From: an uncultured Clostridia bacterium
GTDB taxonomy: Bacteria; Bacillota; Clostridia; HGM11514
Assembly (NCBI GenBank): GCA_934464705.1
Contig: CAKSKB010000004.1
Span: 62,001-126,000, forward strand
Direction of reading: 5' to 3'
DNA: 64,000 nucleotides
This document shows positions 1-8,082 of the stretch, in pieces; within the stretch, counting starts at the first letter, position 1, and every line of letters begins with the position of its first letter. The position numbers and the translations under genes were made by a program. The notes under the pieces are model-generated. The model worked only from the letters and a program-made list of their open reading frames with translations, was not told the origin of the DNA and did no database searches.

Positions 1-226
1 TCTCGGACTTTACGAACCGTTTGCCAAGTTTGCCGGCTGCGGAGCGACAATACCCATTTCAGGCTTCGGAAACACTCTTTCAAAAGGTGTTGCGAAAGCA
101 ATATCCGAAAAAGGAGCACTCGGAATCTTAACCGGACCGCTGACCGCAGCGGCGGGCGGTATCGGCGCCGCCATAATATTCGGATGGTTAGTATCGGTAA
201 TATTCAAGCCAAAAATAAAGAGCTGA
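1..226 (+). CDS. spoVAE: Stage V sporulation protein AE, 3' part
   Basis: The open frame enters from the left edge (first full codon at base 2) and stops with TGA at 224-226, leaving about 74 C-terminal residues. They are glycine- and alanine-rich and hydrophobic, with the run GATIPISGFGNTLSKG followed by GILTGPLTAAAGG and a last membrane segment ending in IFKPK. This matches the C-terminal half of SpoVAE/SpoVAEB, an integral membrane component of the SpoVA channel that moves dipicolinic acid into the forespore. The rest of the spoVA operon should lie upstream, outside the window. This is the strongest sign that the organism makes spores. Confidence 0.85.
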   Translation, partial: LGLYEPFAKFAGCGATIPISGFGNTLSKGVAKAISEKGALGILTGPLTAAAGGIGAAIIFGWLVSVIFKPKIKS

Positions 227-252
227 AAACCCCTGGGTTTTCGGCTCTTTTC
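217..252. terminator. Intrinsic terminator, bidirectional
   Basis: A 16-bp stem (217-232 with 235-250, one G-T wobble) begins inside the spoVAE 3' end and is followed on the plus strand by TTTT. The minus strand also runs into T-rich sequence, so it can end both spoVAE and the convergent dehydrogenase gene. Confidence 0.8.
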
Positions 253-254
253 AG

Positions 255-1394
255 CTATATAAACAGACTTCTTTCCTCGCAGGCACCGTCATAATACTCT
301 GTTGGAATCGGCGCAGGAAGGTCAAATTCGGTTGTGAGGCGCTTTGTTATTCCGTCGTTCGACGATTCAACCACCGCTTTCATAACCTCAAGCGCATGAT
401 AGCTCATTTCGTAAGAAAGCCTCGGTTTTCTGCCGGTTCTGAGCGCCCATGCCATGTCCGCGGCCGCCGCACCTCTCGTACCGTCCCGAAACGGATGGAA
501 CAGAGGAAACTCCATCTTTTCAAAATGCGGCTTTTCAAGATATATTTTTCCGGAAAAATCGTTTGTATCGGGCAGATACAGCATGCCTTCCGTTCCCTGG
601 ATAATAAGCATGCTTCCCGAAACCGCAAATTCCGAAGATGTGGTGAAAGAAAGCAGCGGTCCGCTTCTGAATCTCATGCTTGCACACATGGTGTTTTCGG
701 TATTTACAAAAAAATTCTCATTAAACTTTTCGTGCCTCGGGTTAAGATACGGTCTATTCGGCTTCCTTGTGTACGCAAAACCGCAGACGCTTTCTATCGG
801 TCCGAAAATGTTGAAAAGAGTGTGCAAATCGTATCCGCCCATATCATAAGGAATACCGCCGCCCTCACACATTACCGAATACTTTCTGTGTGCGTCGTCC
901 TCAGATGACTTAATCATAAAATACCCTCTCGGGCGGTTTGAAATAATCTGAATAACCTCACCGATAAGTCCTTTTTCTACAATGAGTCTCGCCGTCTGTT
1001 CGGCAGCACCGAAGAAAGTATCGGGTCCGGCGGCAAACATCAGATTTTTTTCCCTGCTGATTCTGCCTAGTTCCTGCGCCTCGCTTAAGGTTGTGCTCAT
1101 CATTTTTTCGCTGTAGCAGTGTTTACCGGCATTCAGAATACTTTTGCTCACCTCGTAATGTGCCGAAGGATATGTAAGATTAAGCACGAGTTCAATCTCG
1201 GGGTCGTTAAGTATCTGCTCGTTTGTAAGCTGTTTAGTCTTGAATATTTCGGCCTTTTCTTTTGATTTTTCGCTCACGATATCCGAAATGCCGACAAGGT
1301 CAATAATGGAAAACTTATGATAAAAGCTGTCAAGATACGCCGGGCTTATCATTCCGGCACCTATAACCGCAGTTTTTACGGGTTTAACTTTCAT
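255..1394 (-). CDS. Gfo/Idh/MocA family oxidoreductase
   Basis: A 379-residue NAD(P)-dependent dehydrogenase of the glucose-fructose oxidoreductase/inositol dehydrogenase family. The N-terminus carries the Rossmann dinucleotide motif (VIGAGMISPAY, residues about 9-19). SEKMMSTT (about residue 95) stands where the family usually has EKP, and the C-terminal alpha/beta half holds the substrate site. Members oxidise or epimerise sugars and inositols; the substrate cannot be read here. Its ATG overlaps the stop of the upstream isomerase gene by one base (TGATG), so the two are cotranscribed and probably translationally coupled. The pairing of a Gfo/Idh enzyme with a TIM-barrel isomerase is typical of sugar or polyol catabolic cassettes. 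There is no signal peptide. Confidence 0.85.
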   Translation of the reverse strand: MKVKPVKTAVIGAGMISPAYLDSFYHKFSIIDLVGISDIVSEKSKEKAEIFKTKQLTNEQILNDPEIELVLNLTYPSAHYEVSKSILNAGKHCYSEKMMSTTLSEAQELGRISREKNLMFAAGPDTFFGAAEQTARLIVEKGLIGEVIQIISNRPRGYFMIKSSEDDAHRKYSVMCEGGGIPYDMGGYDLHTLFNIFGPIESVCGFAYTRKPNRPYLNPRHEKFNENFFVNTENTMCASMRFRSGPLLSFTTSSEFAVSGSMLIIQGTEGMLYLPDTNDFSGKIYLEKPHFEKMEFPLFHPFRDGTRGAAAADMAWALRTGRKPRLSYEMSYHALEVMKAVVESSNDGITKRLTTEFDLPAPIPTEYYDGACEERSLFI

Positions 1395-2182
1395 CAGTCC
1401 TCAACCCCCATTCTTTTAAGAAAATCATAGCTTGATTTTACACTGTCAAATTCATCCCTGCCGTAGCAGCAATCCTGTTCTATTGCATAGCTCGCCACGC
1501 CCTTCTTTTTGCAGAAATCAATAATGGGCCCCCACTCAAGATTGCCATCCCCGACAGGACAGATTTCAACGGGTCTGGACTCAAGAATATCCCTGTTCAC
1601 GCCTATACCGTAATCTTTTGCGTGAATATAATCGTATCTGTCTTTGTACTTTTCAAGAAACTCAACAACATTTTTACCGCCGGAATGAATCCAGTGCGTA
1701 TCCGGAATAATCTGAATATACCCGGGGTCCGTTTCCGAAAGAATAATATCGATACCCGTTTTATTACCGAACCGCTTGAACTCAAATGCGTGAAAATGAT
1801 ATAAAAGCTTAATTCCGTACTTGGCAAACGGCTTTGCCGCCTCATTAAGATAGTGTGCAAAAGCCTTGTAGCCGCCGGCGCACTCTGTAAGACCTGCCGT
1901 TATGGAATCGCATCTTACATATTTAGTTTCAAACAAATCACACTGCGACAAAACCTCCGCCATTCTTTCCTCAATTTTAAGGTGAGGACAGAAAACGGAG
2001 TCATTTTTAATTCCGAATCCATCAAAAATTCTTTTTACCTCTCTTGCATCAAAGCTGTCGGGAATCGTGTACTGCAGAGTATCAAACCCGATTTCTGACA
2101 ATCTCCGCACGGTTTCTTTGAGTTCATCAATTGTTTTTGTGCGTTCACGCATCGTGAACATTTGCAGCGAAATCTTACCCAT
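1394..2182 (-). CDS. Sugar phosphate isomerase/epimerase (xylose isomerase-like TIM barrel)
   Basis: A 262-residue protein of the AP endonuclease 2/xylose isomerase-like TIM-barrel family. Visible hallmarks are YHFHAFEF (metal-site His and Glu), an IPDTHWI strand, and a C-terminal EQDCCYG that supplies another metal ligand. Such enzymes isomerise or dehydrate sugars or inositols with a divalent metal. The start was set at 2182, where GGAGGCGG lies just upstream of MGKISLQ; the longer frame to 2260 runs through the promoter region and has no ribosome site. First gene of a two-gene operon with the Gfo/Idh dehydrogenase, divergent from an AraC regulator that is the obvious candidate controller. 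Confidence 0.85.
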   Translation of the reverse strand: MGKISLQMFTMRERTKTIDELKETVRRLSEIGFDTLQYTIPDSFDAREVKRIFDGFGIKNDSVFCPHLKIEERMAEVLSQCDLFETKYVRCDSITAGLTECAGGYKAFAHYLNEAAKPFAKYGIKLLYHFHAFEFKRFGNKTGIDIILSETDPGYIQIIPDTHWIHSGGKNVVEFLEKYKDRYDYIHAKDYGIGVNRDILESRPVEICPVGDGNLEWGPIIDFCKKKGVASYAIEQDCCYGRDEFDSVKSSYDFLKRMGVED

Positions 2183-2210
2183 TTGTCCGCCTCCGATATA
2201 TTTTTTCTTA

Positions 2211-2239
2211 ATTATACTTATTCCCGAAGAAAAAACAAA
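2211..2239 (-). promoter_or_regulatory. Candidate sigma-A promoter of the isomerase-dehydrogenase operon
   Basis: On the minus strand TATAAT lies at 2216-2211, with a weak TTTGTT/TTGTTT -35 about 16-17 bases upstream. It sits within 30 bases of the divergent araC promoter, so one bound regulator could affect both. Confidence 0.55.
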
Positions 2240-2259
2240 GGTAATTTTCAAAATAATCA

Positions 2260-2288
2260 TTGTAAATTTCGGTCAGATATAGTATAAT
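2260..2288 (+). promoter_or_regulatory. Sigma-A promoter of the araC-type gene at 2310
   Basis: TTGTAA at 2260-2265 and a perfect TATAAT at 2283-2288 are 17 bases apart. The GGGAGGCGG ribosome site follows at about 2295-2303. Confidence 0.7.
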
Positions 2289-2309
2289 GATTTCGGGAGG
2301 CGGAATCTT

Positions 2310-3122
2310 ATGAAAATAATAGACATGAAAAAAGACGATTATATGATTAACCGCATAATTGCCCTGCTGCAGCGCTGGAAAAACGGGCAGATTTGGGACT
2401 ATTCAACCGTTAAGCGTCCGGACCACGGATTTTATACCGTGCTGCACGGGAAGTGCGAATATGTTGTAAACAGTGGAAAAAGCATTGTTTGCAATGCCGG
2501 AGATGTGTTGTATATTCCGAAAGGCATTAACTACACAGTTCATTTCTCGTGCGGCAGCGGAGAAAGCGATAAATTCTGCCGTTCGCTGCTTATTAATTTC
2601 AGGATGAAGGACGCCTTCGGCAGCGATGCGGCATTCAGTGACGGAATAAAAAAGATAAGCTTTGATACATTCGGCGAAATTTCAAGAGCGTTTTTGAACA
2701 TCATTGAACTTTACAAACAAAACCGTATACCGGAAATAAAATCCGCATTTTTTGATATTATTTCAAAACTGAACAAAAGCAAGACGCAAACCGCTGCCGA
2801 CCCGATAGAATCCGTGCTGAAATATATCGATACGCATTTCACATTGCCGATTATGGTGCCTTATCTCGCAGAAATGTGTGCGCTGAGCGAAACTTCGTTT
2901 CGGCGAAAATTCAGAGAAGCAGTCGGAGAAAGTCCCGTAAAATACATAAATTCACTCCGCATCTCAAAATCGAAGGAGCTTTTGCGAAGCAGCAATATTA
3001 CAATTGACGAAATAACCGACTTTCTTTCGTTTTACGACAGAGCACATTTTTGCAAAACATTTAAAAACCATACCGGAACATCGCCCAACACTTACAGAAA
3101 AAAACACACTGCAAACCGATAG
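2310..3122 (+). CDS. AraC family transcriptional regulator
   Basis: A 270-residue regulator. The N-terminal half (about residues 20-100) is a cupin-like ligand-binding domain with the HGFYTVLHGKCEY and GDVLYIPKG strands. The C-terminal 100 residues hold the double helix-turn-helix of the AraC/XylS family (LAEMCALSETSFRRKF, then ITDFLSFYDRAHFCKTFK). It is transcribed away from the isomerase/dehydrogenase operon and most likely activates it in response to a sugar or derivative. Its last codons form one arm of the terminator of the converging serS unit. Confidence 0.9.
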   Translation: MKIIDMKKDDYMINRIIALLQRWKNGQIWDYSTVKRPDHGFYTVLHGKCEYVVNSGKSIVCNAGDVLYIPKGINYTVHFSCGSGESDKFCRSLLINFRMKDAFGSDAAFSDGIKKISFDTFGEISRAFLNIIELYKQNRIPEIKSAFFDIISKLNKSKTQTAADPIESVLKYIDTHFTLPIMVPYLAEMCALSETSFRRKFREAVGESPVKYINSLRISKSKELLRSSNITIDEITDFLSFYDRAHFCKTFKNHTGTSPNTYRKKHTANR

Positions 3123-3133
3123 TTTGCAGTGTG
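3098..3133 (-). terminator. Terminator of the serS-editing protein operon, inside the end of araC
   Basis: A perfect 12-bp stem (3105-3116 with 3122-3133) around a 5-base loop is followed on the minus strand by seven T (A at 3098-3104). It works for the minus-strand unit; its DNA doubles as the last codons and stop of the plus-strand regulator. Confidence 0.85.
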
Positions 3134-3139
3134 CCTATT

Positions 3140-3673
3140 CTATAATCTGACCTTTGTAAATCCATGCTTTGCTGCGGGAAGAATTTTTTCCGTCAGGTCT
3201 TTTGTTTTTATCTTCAGGCTCGATGTATTTATGCAGGGGTGGCAGCCGAAATACTCCGCCGACAGCACATCTTCGTCTATAATCAGCGACACATTGCCGT
3301 CCTTATCGTTTATAAGCCCAAGAACGCTCACCGAGCCGGGCGTTATGTCCAAAAACCTTTCCATGTATTCCTCGCCGGCAAAAGACAGCCTTGAAGAATT
3401 AATCTGTGCGGATAAATCCTTGGTTTTGAACTGTTTGTTCCCCGGTATCATAAGCAGATAAAACGCCGACTTGTTTCTGTTGCACAAAAACAGATTTTTG
3501 CATATAAGTGCGCCGAGGGTGCGGTCTATTTCATCGCAGACCTCCATCGTCATAGCCGGTGCGTGGTCCACCCTTTCGTATTCCACACCAACGGAATCCA
3601 AAAAATCATATGTTCTGATTTCTTTTTCAAGCCTGCCGTCAGAATTCACGGGTCTTCCGTGTTCAAGTATCAT
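3140..3673 (-). CDS. YbaK/ProX-type aminoacyl-tRNA deacylase
   Basis: A 177-residue free-standing editing domain of the prolyl-tRNA synthetase INS/YbaK/ProX family, which clears mischarged tRNA such as Ala-tRNA(Pro). The invariant lysine context CKNLFL (about residue 58), the KDLS segment and the C-terminal GCHPCINT motif are present, and the length is that of stand-alone ProX/PrdX proteins. It starts one base after the serS stop codon, so both are made from one message, an arrangement fitting translation fidelity. Which tRNA it edits cannot be told from sequence alone. Confidence 0.85.
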   Translation of the reverse strand: MILEHGRPVNSDGRLEKEIRTYDFLDSVGVEYERVDHAPAMTMEVCDEIDRTLGALICKNLFLCNRNKSAFYLLMIPGNKQFKTKDLSAQINSSRLSFAGEEYMERFLDITPGSVSVLGLINDKDGNVSLIIDEDVLSAEYFGCHPCINTSSLKIKTKDLTEKILPAAKHGFTKVRL

Positions 3674-3674
3674 A

Positions 3675-4970
3675 TTATTTCTCCGTTATAACTTCCGTGC
3701 CGCCCATATAGGGTCTTAACGCCTCGGGAATCCTTACGCTGTATTTTTCGCCGTCAAACATAAGGTTGTTTTCAAGGAATGCAATAAGCATTCTCGGCGG
3801 AGCAACAACGGTGTTATTAAGAGTATGAGCAAGATATTTCTGACCGTCCTCACCCTTAACCTTAATTCCGAGCCTTCTTGCCTGAGCGTCACCGAGGTTG
3901 GAGCATGAGCATACTTCAAAATACTTGCCCTGTTTCGGCGACCACGCCTCAACATCGTAAGACTTAACCTTAAGGTCAGCCAAATCACCGGTGCAGCACT
4001 CGAGAGTTCTTACCGGAATATCCATCGAACGGAACAGTTCAACGCTGTAACTCCACATTTTGTTAAACCAATCCATGCTTTCCTCGGGTTTACAGATAAC
4101 AATCATTTCCTGTTTTTCAAACTGGTGTATTCTGTAAATGCCTCTTTCCTCGATACCGTGCGCTCCCTTTTCCTTTCTGAAGCAGGGCGAATAGCTGGTA
4201 AGGGTGAGCGGAAGCTCGGATTCGGGCGTAACGGTGTCGATAAACTTACCGATCATGGAGTGTTCGCTCGTGCCGATAAGATACAGGTCCTCGCCCTCGA
4301 TTTTGTACATCATGGCGTCCATTTCCTCAAAACTCATAACGCCGGTAACAACATTGCTGCGGATCATGAACGGAGGAATACAATAAGTAAAGCCCTTGTC
4401 AATCATAAAATCACGGGCATAAGCGGTAACGGCGCTGTGAAGCCTTGCGATATCGCCCATAAGATAATAAAAGCCCTCGCCGGCAACCCTGCCTGCGGCT
4501 TCTTTATCGATGCCGTTGAATTTCGCCATAATATCGGTATGATAAGGAATTTCAAAATCGACCTTCGTCTGCTCACCGAACTGCTGAACCTCAACATTTT
4601 CCTCATCGTTTTTGCCGACCGGAACGGAAGGGTCAACTATATTCGGGATTTTCATCATGACTTCCTTAAGTCTTGCTTCAAGGTCGTTTTCCTTTGCCTC
4701 CAGAGCCTTAAGCTCGTCCGCCTGAGCGTTTACAAGCTTTTTCATATCCTCGGCTTCATCAAGCTTGCCCTGCCCCATGAGAGCGCCTATCTGCTTGCTG
4801 TATTTGTTTCTGTTTGCGCGAAGTTCACTCGCCTTGCTGTTCGTGTCCTTTTTCTCATCGTAAAGAGAAATCGCCTCGTCCACAAGCGGAAGCTTTGCGT
4901 CCTCGAACTTCTTTTTTATATTTTCCTTGACAATTTCGGGATTTTCTTTGACAAATTTAATGTCCAGCAT
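3675..4970 (-). CDS. serS: Serine-tRNA ligase
   Basis: A 431-residue class II synthetase that charges tRNA(Ser). The N-terminal long coiled-coil arm (about residues 30-105) reaches the tRNA variable arm; the catalytic core shows motif 2 (SPCFRKEKGAHG, RIHQFEKQE) and motif 3 (NNTVVAPPRMLIAFLENN). The start is the second ATG, MLDIKFV, the conserved SerRS beginning, 11 bases after AAGGAG; the ATG nine bases earlier is only two bases from the ribosome site. Only about 90 bases separate it from the upstream gene and no T-box leader is visible. The ProX-like editing gene follows after one base. Confidence 0.96.
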   Translation of the reverse strand: MLDIKFVKENPEIVKENIKKKFEDAKLPLVDEAISLYDEKKDTNSKASELRANRNKYSKQIGALMGQGKLDEAEDMKKLVNAQADELKALEAKENDLEARLKEVMMKIPNIVDPSVPVGKNDEENVEVQQFGEQTKVDFEIPYHTDIMAKFNGIDKEAAGRVAGEGFYYLMGDIARLHSAVTAYARDFMIDKGFTYCIPPFMIRSNVVTGVMSFEEMDAMMYKIEGEDLYLIGTSEHSMIGKFIDTVTPESELPLTLTSYSPCFRKEKGAHGIEERGIYRIHQFEKQEMIVICKPEESMDWFNKMWSYSVELFRSMDIPVRTLECCTGDLADLKVKSYDVEAWSPKQGKYFEVCSCSNLGDAQARRLGIKVKGEDGQKYLAHTLNNTVVAPPRMLIAFLENNLMFDGEKYSVRIPEALRPYMGGTEVITEK

Positions 4971-5006
4971 ATAAAACATATCTCCTTAGTAACATCTTAT
5001 TTATAT

Positions 5007-5035
5007 AATATATCACATTTCGGAGCATTTATCAA
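5007..5035 (-). promoter_or_regulatory. Promoter of serS with extended -10
   Basis: On the minus strand TTGATA (5035-5030) and TATATT (5012-5007) are separated by 17 bases, with TGTGA directly before the -10. Confidence 0.65.
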
Positions 5036-5070
5036 TATCAAATCGAAAAAAAGTTGAAATTTTTAGAAAT

Positions 5071-5775
5071 TTACAGCGGATTTACAACCTGGTCGGTACC
5101 CCATACGATGATTTCCTCCACGCAAACATGCTCGGGCATTTCGCAGACATTGACTATTGCTTGCGCAACATCGTCAGCCGTAAGATTATGCTTTTCGTCC
5201 GGAATGCCGGCGCCGGAATTAAACCCGGTTGTTGCCGCTGCCGGTATCACGCAGGTAACCCTCAGCCCGAACGGCTGCAGCTCCACATAAAGTCCTTTTG
5301 AAAAGCCGAGAACTCCCCATTTTGCGGAAGCATAGACGGTCCATCCGGGCCACGCCTCCCTGGCGCACACGGACGAGAGATTGATAATAAGCCCGCGGCG
5401 GTTTTTCTTCATTTCTTCGCCGAATATTTTGGAACCGTAAATAACACTCGAAAGATTGAGTGAAATTGTTCGGTCAATATCCTCGATTTTCTGGTCGGTC
5501 GTATCTTTAATTGCAACTCCGCCGCCGGCATTGTTGATTAAAATATCGGGGCAGCCGTATTTTTCAAGAACATATTTTTTTGCCTTCTCCCAATCATCGG
5601 GTTTTGTAACATCCATTGCCACAAAGTCCGCAAAAACATTCTCCGCCTTTGCCGATTTGAGTTTTTCCTCATTTCTTGCGGCTGCTATAACCGTATACCC
5701 CAAGCCTGTCAGTCTTTTTGCGGTTGCATAGCCGTAACCGCTTGTTCCGCCTGTCAAAAAAACAATTTTACTCAT
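5071..5775 (-). CDS. Short-chain dehydrogenase/reductase
   Basis: A 234-residue classical SDR. The NAD(P)-binding TGGTSGYG motif is at about residues 8-15, NNAGGG near residue 85, catalytic Ser near 136 and YASAK near 149. Such enzymes reduce or oxidise alcohols and ketones on varied substrates. The start was placed at 5775: an earlier in-frame ATG (5790) overlaps the GGAGGA ribosome site itself. ATGA overlap with the FAD oxidoreductase stop codon shows translational coupling, so the two probably act on the same substrate or pathway. Confidence 0.9.
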   Translation of the reverse strand: MSKIVFLTGGTSGYGYATAKRLTGLGYTVIAAARNEEKLKSAKAENVFADFVAMDVTKPDDWEKAKKYVLEKYGCPDILINNAGGGVAIKDTTDQKIEDIDRTISLNLSSVIYGSKIFGEEMKKNRRGLIINLSSVCAREAWPGWTVYASAKWGVLGFSKGLYVELQPFGLRVTCVIPAAATTGFNSGAGIPDEKHNLTADDVAQAIVNVCEMPEHVCVEEIIVWGTDQVVNPL

Positions 5776-7148
5776 AGATATTTCCTCCATTTATTTATAG
5801 TTGATTTTCTTGAAATCAATAAATCATCATTGGATTTTCCGAAAAAATCCGCTACCAGAAAGCTGCCGAGACCCTCTCCCGCAGAAATCAGGGTTCTCGT
5901 GAGCCTCGCAGAGCTTGCCGCTATATGCGAAAAAGAAGCTCCGCGGCTGCAAACAAAAAGATTGTCAAACTCTTTTGTTTCGAGAGCTTCAAGCGGTATG
6001 CCGAACGGTGTTTCAAGCTCTTTTGAAAGTCCGCCGGCACCGTGGATATCCCGCATATGATCCGCAACTGCCGCAAAGTGTTCGGAATTTTTTTGCCGAA
6101 ACACGCCTGTTATAAGATCATTTTCAGTCAGAATATACCTTCCCTTCAAACGGTAGCTTTCACGGATACCCGGTGCAAAAATTTTCTTAAGCCGAAATCC
6201 CGAAAGACCCTTCTCCAGCTGGAGATAATTCCAGTACCTGCGCACAATCGCAATGCAGTTTTCATGCTCGCCGCCAAAATACCTGTTTCCGTCCATTGTG
6301 GGGAGCATATTGATGTTCACATCGCCGCCGGGATAAACATTAAAGCACGAAACCGTGTTTTTATTAAATCCTACCTCCGGAATATCGGGCGGAAGAGGGT
6401 CAATATATGAAGGATCGTCCGTTTTTGAAACCCTGAAAACATATGTAACGCCGTTAACGCTGTCCGACCGTCTGCCTGCGGAGGGCTCACCGTAATCTTC
6501 AATACCCTCCGAGCCTATAGTGTGATCGCAGCCGGCGCAGCGAGCAAGGATGATATTTCCGGTACAATCGGCAAAAACCTTTGCTTCAACTTCCGTACCG
6601 TCCGACAGAATGACCGAACTAACCGCTCCGTCCTTATGCTTGACATCGGCAAAACTTCTTCCGAAAAGCGGTATCAGGTTATTATTGAGCGGTGCAAAAA
6701 CAGCTCTCAAAGCGTTCGTCATCGCAGCATCGTCAAACTGAAATCTTTTATAAACTCCAGACGAAGCAAAAAACATTTTGCAGCGTTTCAGGGTATCTTC
6801 GTACCTGCCGTCAGGGTCAAAATCTGAATATCCCCAGCAATACTTTGAAAAATCATTGGAAGACCAATCATTTTTCAGTTCCGGGTTTAAAAAGCTTCCG
6901 TTCGGGTAGGATTTGCATACGAATCCGCCGCCGGATTTAAGCAGATAATCTTTCAGAACCAGATGCAGACCGTCAAAGCTTACGCCCGGTTCCCAGCAGT
7001 TGACCCCGGAATACACCGAAGTTCCGCCGAAGTAAGGATTTTGATCGCACACCGCCGTTTTAATCCCGTTTGAAGCAAGAAAATAAGCAAGCCCCGTACC
7101 GCCGGCGCCTGCGCCGAGTATAAAAACATCGGCTTTGATTTTTTCCAT
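5772..7148 (-). CDS. FAD-dependent oxidoreductase (FAD_oxidored family)
   Basis: A 458-residue flavoprotein. The FAD-binding GxGxxG motif is GAGAGGTGLAY near the N-terminus, followed by NPYFGGTSVYSG typical of the FAD_oxidored/thiazole-like group, and FADCTGN supplies the second dinucleotide-binding strand. The C-terminal DNLFVCSRGASFSHIAASSARL is the usual FAD-contacting end. No signal peptide, so it is cytoplasmic. Middle gene of araC-FAD-SDR: its ATG comes three bases after the AraC stop and its stop overlaps the SDR start by four. Substrate unknown; redox work on a small polyol, sugar or aromatic compound is likely. Confidence 0.8.
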   Translation of the reverse strand: MEKIKADVFILGAGAGGTGLAYFLASNGIKTAVCDQNPYFGGTSVYSGVNCWEPGVSFDGLHLVLKDYLLKSGGGFVCKSYPNGSFLNPELKNDWSSNDFSKYCWGYSDFDPDGRYEDTLKRCKMFFASSGVYKRFQFDDAAMTNALRAVFAPLNNNLIPLFGRSFADVKHKDGAVSSVILSDGTEVEAKVFADCTGNIILARCAGCDHTIGSEGIEDYGEPSAGRRSDSVNGVTYVFRVSKTDDPSYIDPLPPDIPEVGFNKNTVSCFNVYPGGDVNINMLPTMDGNRYFGGEHENCIAIVRRYWNYLQLEKGLSGFRLKKIFAPGIRESYRLKGRYILTENDLITGVFRQKNSEHFAAVADHMRDIHGAGGLSKELETPFGIPLEALETKEFDNLFVCSRGASFSHIAASSARLTRTLISAGEGLGSFLVADFFGKSNDDLLISRKSTINKWRKYL

Positions 7149-7151
7149 ACA

Positions 7152-7952
7152 TCATTCCTCCTCTACCGGGATTTGGATTTCCCAGGTATCTCCTTCGGGA
7201 TAAATTTCAATATTAGGCATCGATTTCCGCCTTCTGTAGCCGCTGCCGGGAATATATACCGCAAGAATCTGCTCATATATTCCGTTTACCTTATCGGAGT
7301 CAAATTCCGACACCGCAAAGCACATTCTCTGCGATGGATTTACATATGTAAAAGCGCCTTGCTCGCACGGTGCTTCTTTGCCGATTGTGCACTTAACGCT
7401 TCCGTCCGGATTGTTCTCGTAAACCGCAACAAAGGTGCTTGACGACGAATATTCGGACTGCTCAAAGCGTTTCCAGACGCTTTCGCAGCAAACCGTATCG
7501 AAATTATCCGACACTCCCTGAACGCCGCAGACATAAAAGCCTTCCGACTTTATAATTCTGCATGAAAACTCAGGAAGATTCTCTGTAATTCTAAAAGTGT
7601 TAAGCTTGGGATAAAGCTTTATTTCCGCTGTATCAAGTTTTGCCTCGCTGGGGGTAATTCCGAAGAATCCCTTAAAAGCCCTTGAATAAGCGGAAGATGA
7701 ATCATAACGGTACTTTCCGGCAATTTCGGTTATTGAAAGAGCACTGCTTTTCAAATCGAAAACCGATCTTGACAGACGGCGGTTTTTGATGTATTCATAA
7801 AGCGGAACTCCCGCCGCAAACGAGAAAATCCGCCTGAATTCATAAACCGAAACCGAAAGCATTTTTGCCGGAACGGAATAGTTTATCTCAGACTCGAGAT
7901 TATTTTCCAAATATTCTATGACTTCCGAAAACCGCTTAAAATTATTGTTCAT
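7152..7952 (-). CDS. AraC family regulator with GyrI-like effector-binding domain
   Basis: A 266-residue regulator of Rob/SoxS-like layout: an N-terminal AraC double helix-turn-helix (about residues 1-105, with SVYEFRRIFSFAAG and YRYDSSSAYSRAFKGFFG) followed by a GyrI-like ligand-binding domain (about 115-262, starting EIKLYPKLNTFRI). Start chosen at 7952, five bases after GGTGA; the frame to 8030 has no ribosome site and crosses the promoter. It leads the operon with the FAD oxidoreductase and SDR and is divergent from an ABC exporter pair, so it plausibly senses a toxic small molecule and controls both the enzymes and the exporter. Confidence 0.85.
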   Translation of the reverse strand: MNNNFKRFSEVIEYLENNLESEINYSVPAKMLSVSVYEFRRIFSFAAGVPLYEYIKNRRLSRSVFDLKSSALSITEIAGKYRYDSSSAYSRAFKGFFGITPSEAKLDTAEIKLYPKLNTFRITENLPEFSCRIIKSEGFYVCGVQGVSDNFDTVCCESVWKRFEQSEYSSSSTFVAVYENNPDGSVKCTIGKEAPCEQGAFTYVNPSQRMCFAVSEFDSDKVNGIYEQILAVYIPGSGYRRRKSMPNIEIYPEGDTWEIQIPVEEE

Positions 7953-7968
7953 AACAATCACCATATAT

Positions 7969-7997
7969 ATTATATATAAAAACGCTCCGATTTGCAA
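7969..7997 (-). promoter_or_regulatory. Sigma-A promoter of the AraC-FAD-SDR operon
   Basis: On the minus strand TTGCAA (7997-7992) and TATAAT (7974-7969) are 17 bases apart. The 5' leader is short. Confidence 0.7.
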
Positions 7998-8023
7998 GTC
8001 CGATTTATAACCAATTCTGCATA

Positions 8024-8052
8024 TTGACAAAGCATTGCAAAAGTATTATAAT
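8024..8052 (+). promoter_or_regulatory. Consensus sigma-A promoter of the ABC exporter genes
   Basis: Perfect TTGACA (8024-8029) and TATAAT (8047-8052) with a 17-base spacer. A TTGCAA in the spacer (8035-8040) repeats the -35 word of the divergent promoter, possibly an operator half-site. AAGGAG at 8071-8076 precedes the start at 8083. Confidence 0.8.
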
Positions 8053-8082
8053 TATTTAGGTAGTTTCGGGAAGGAGCAGTTT

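Noticed and set aside
4125..5057. 310-codon open frame on plus, opposite serS
   Set aside because: Entirely antisense to a clear seryl-tRNA synthetase; the product is low-complexity and resembles no family.
4971..5070. Possible T-box leader ahead of serS
   Set aside because: Only about 90 bases, mostly promoter and A/T-rich; no T-box (UGGN) core or specifier stem visible.
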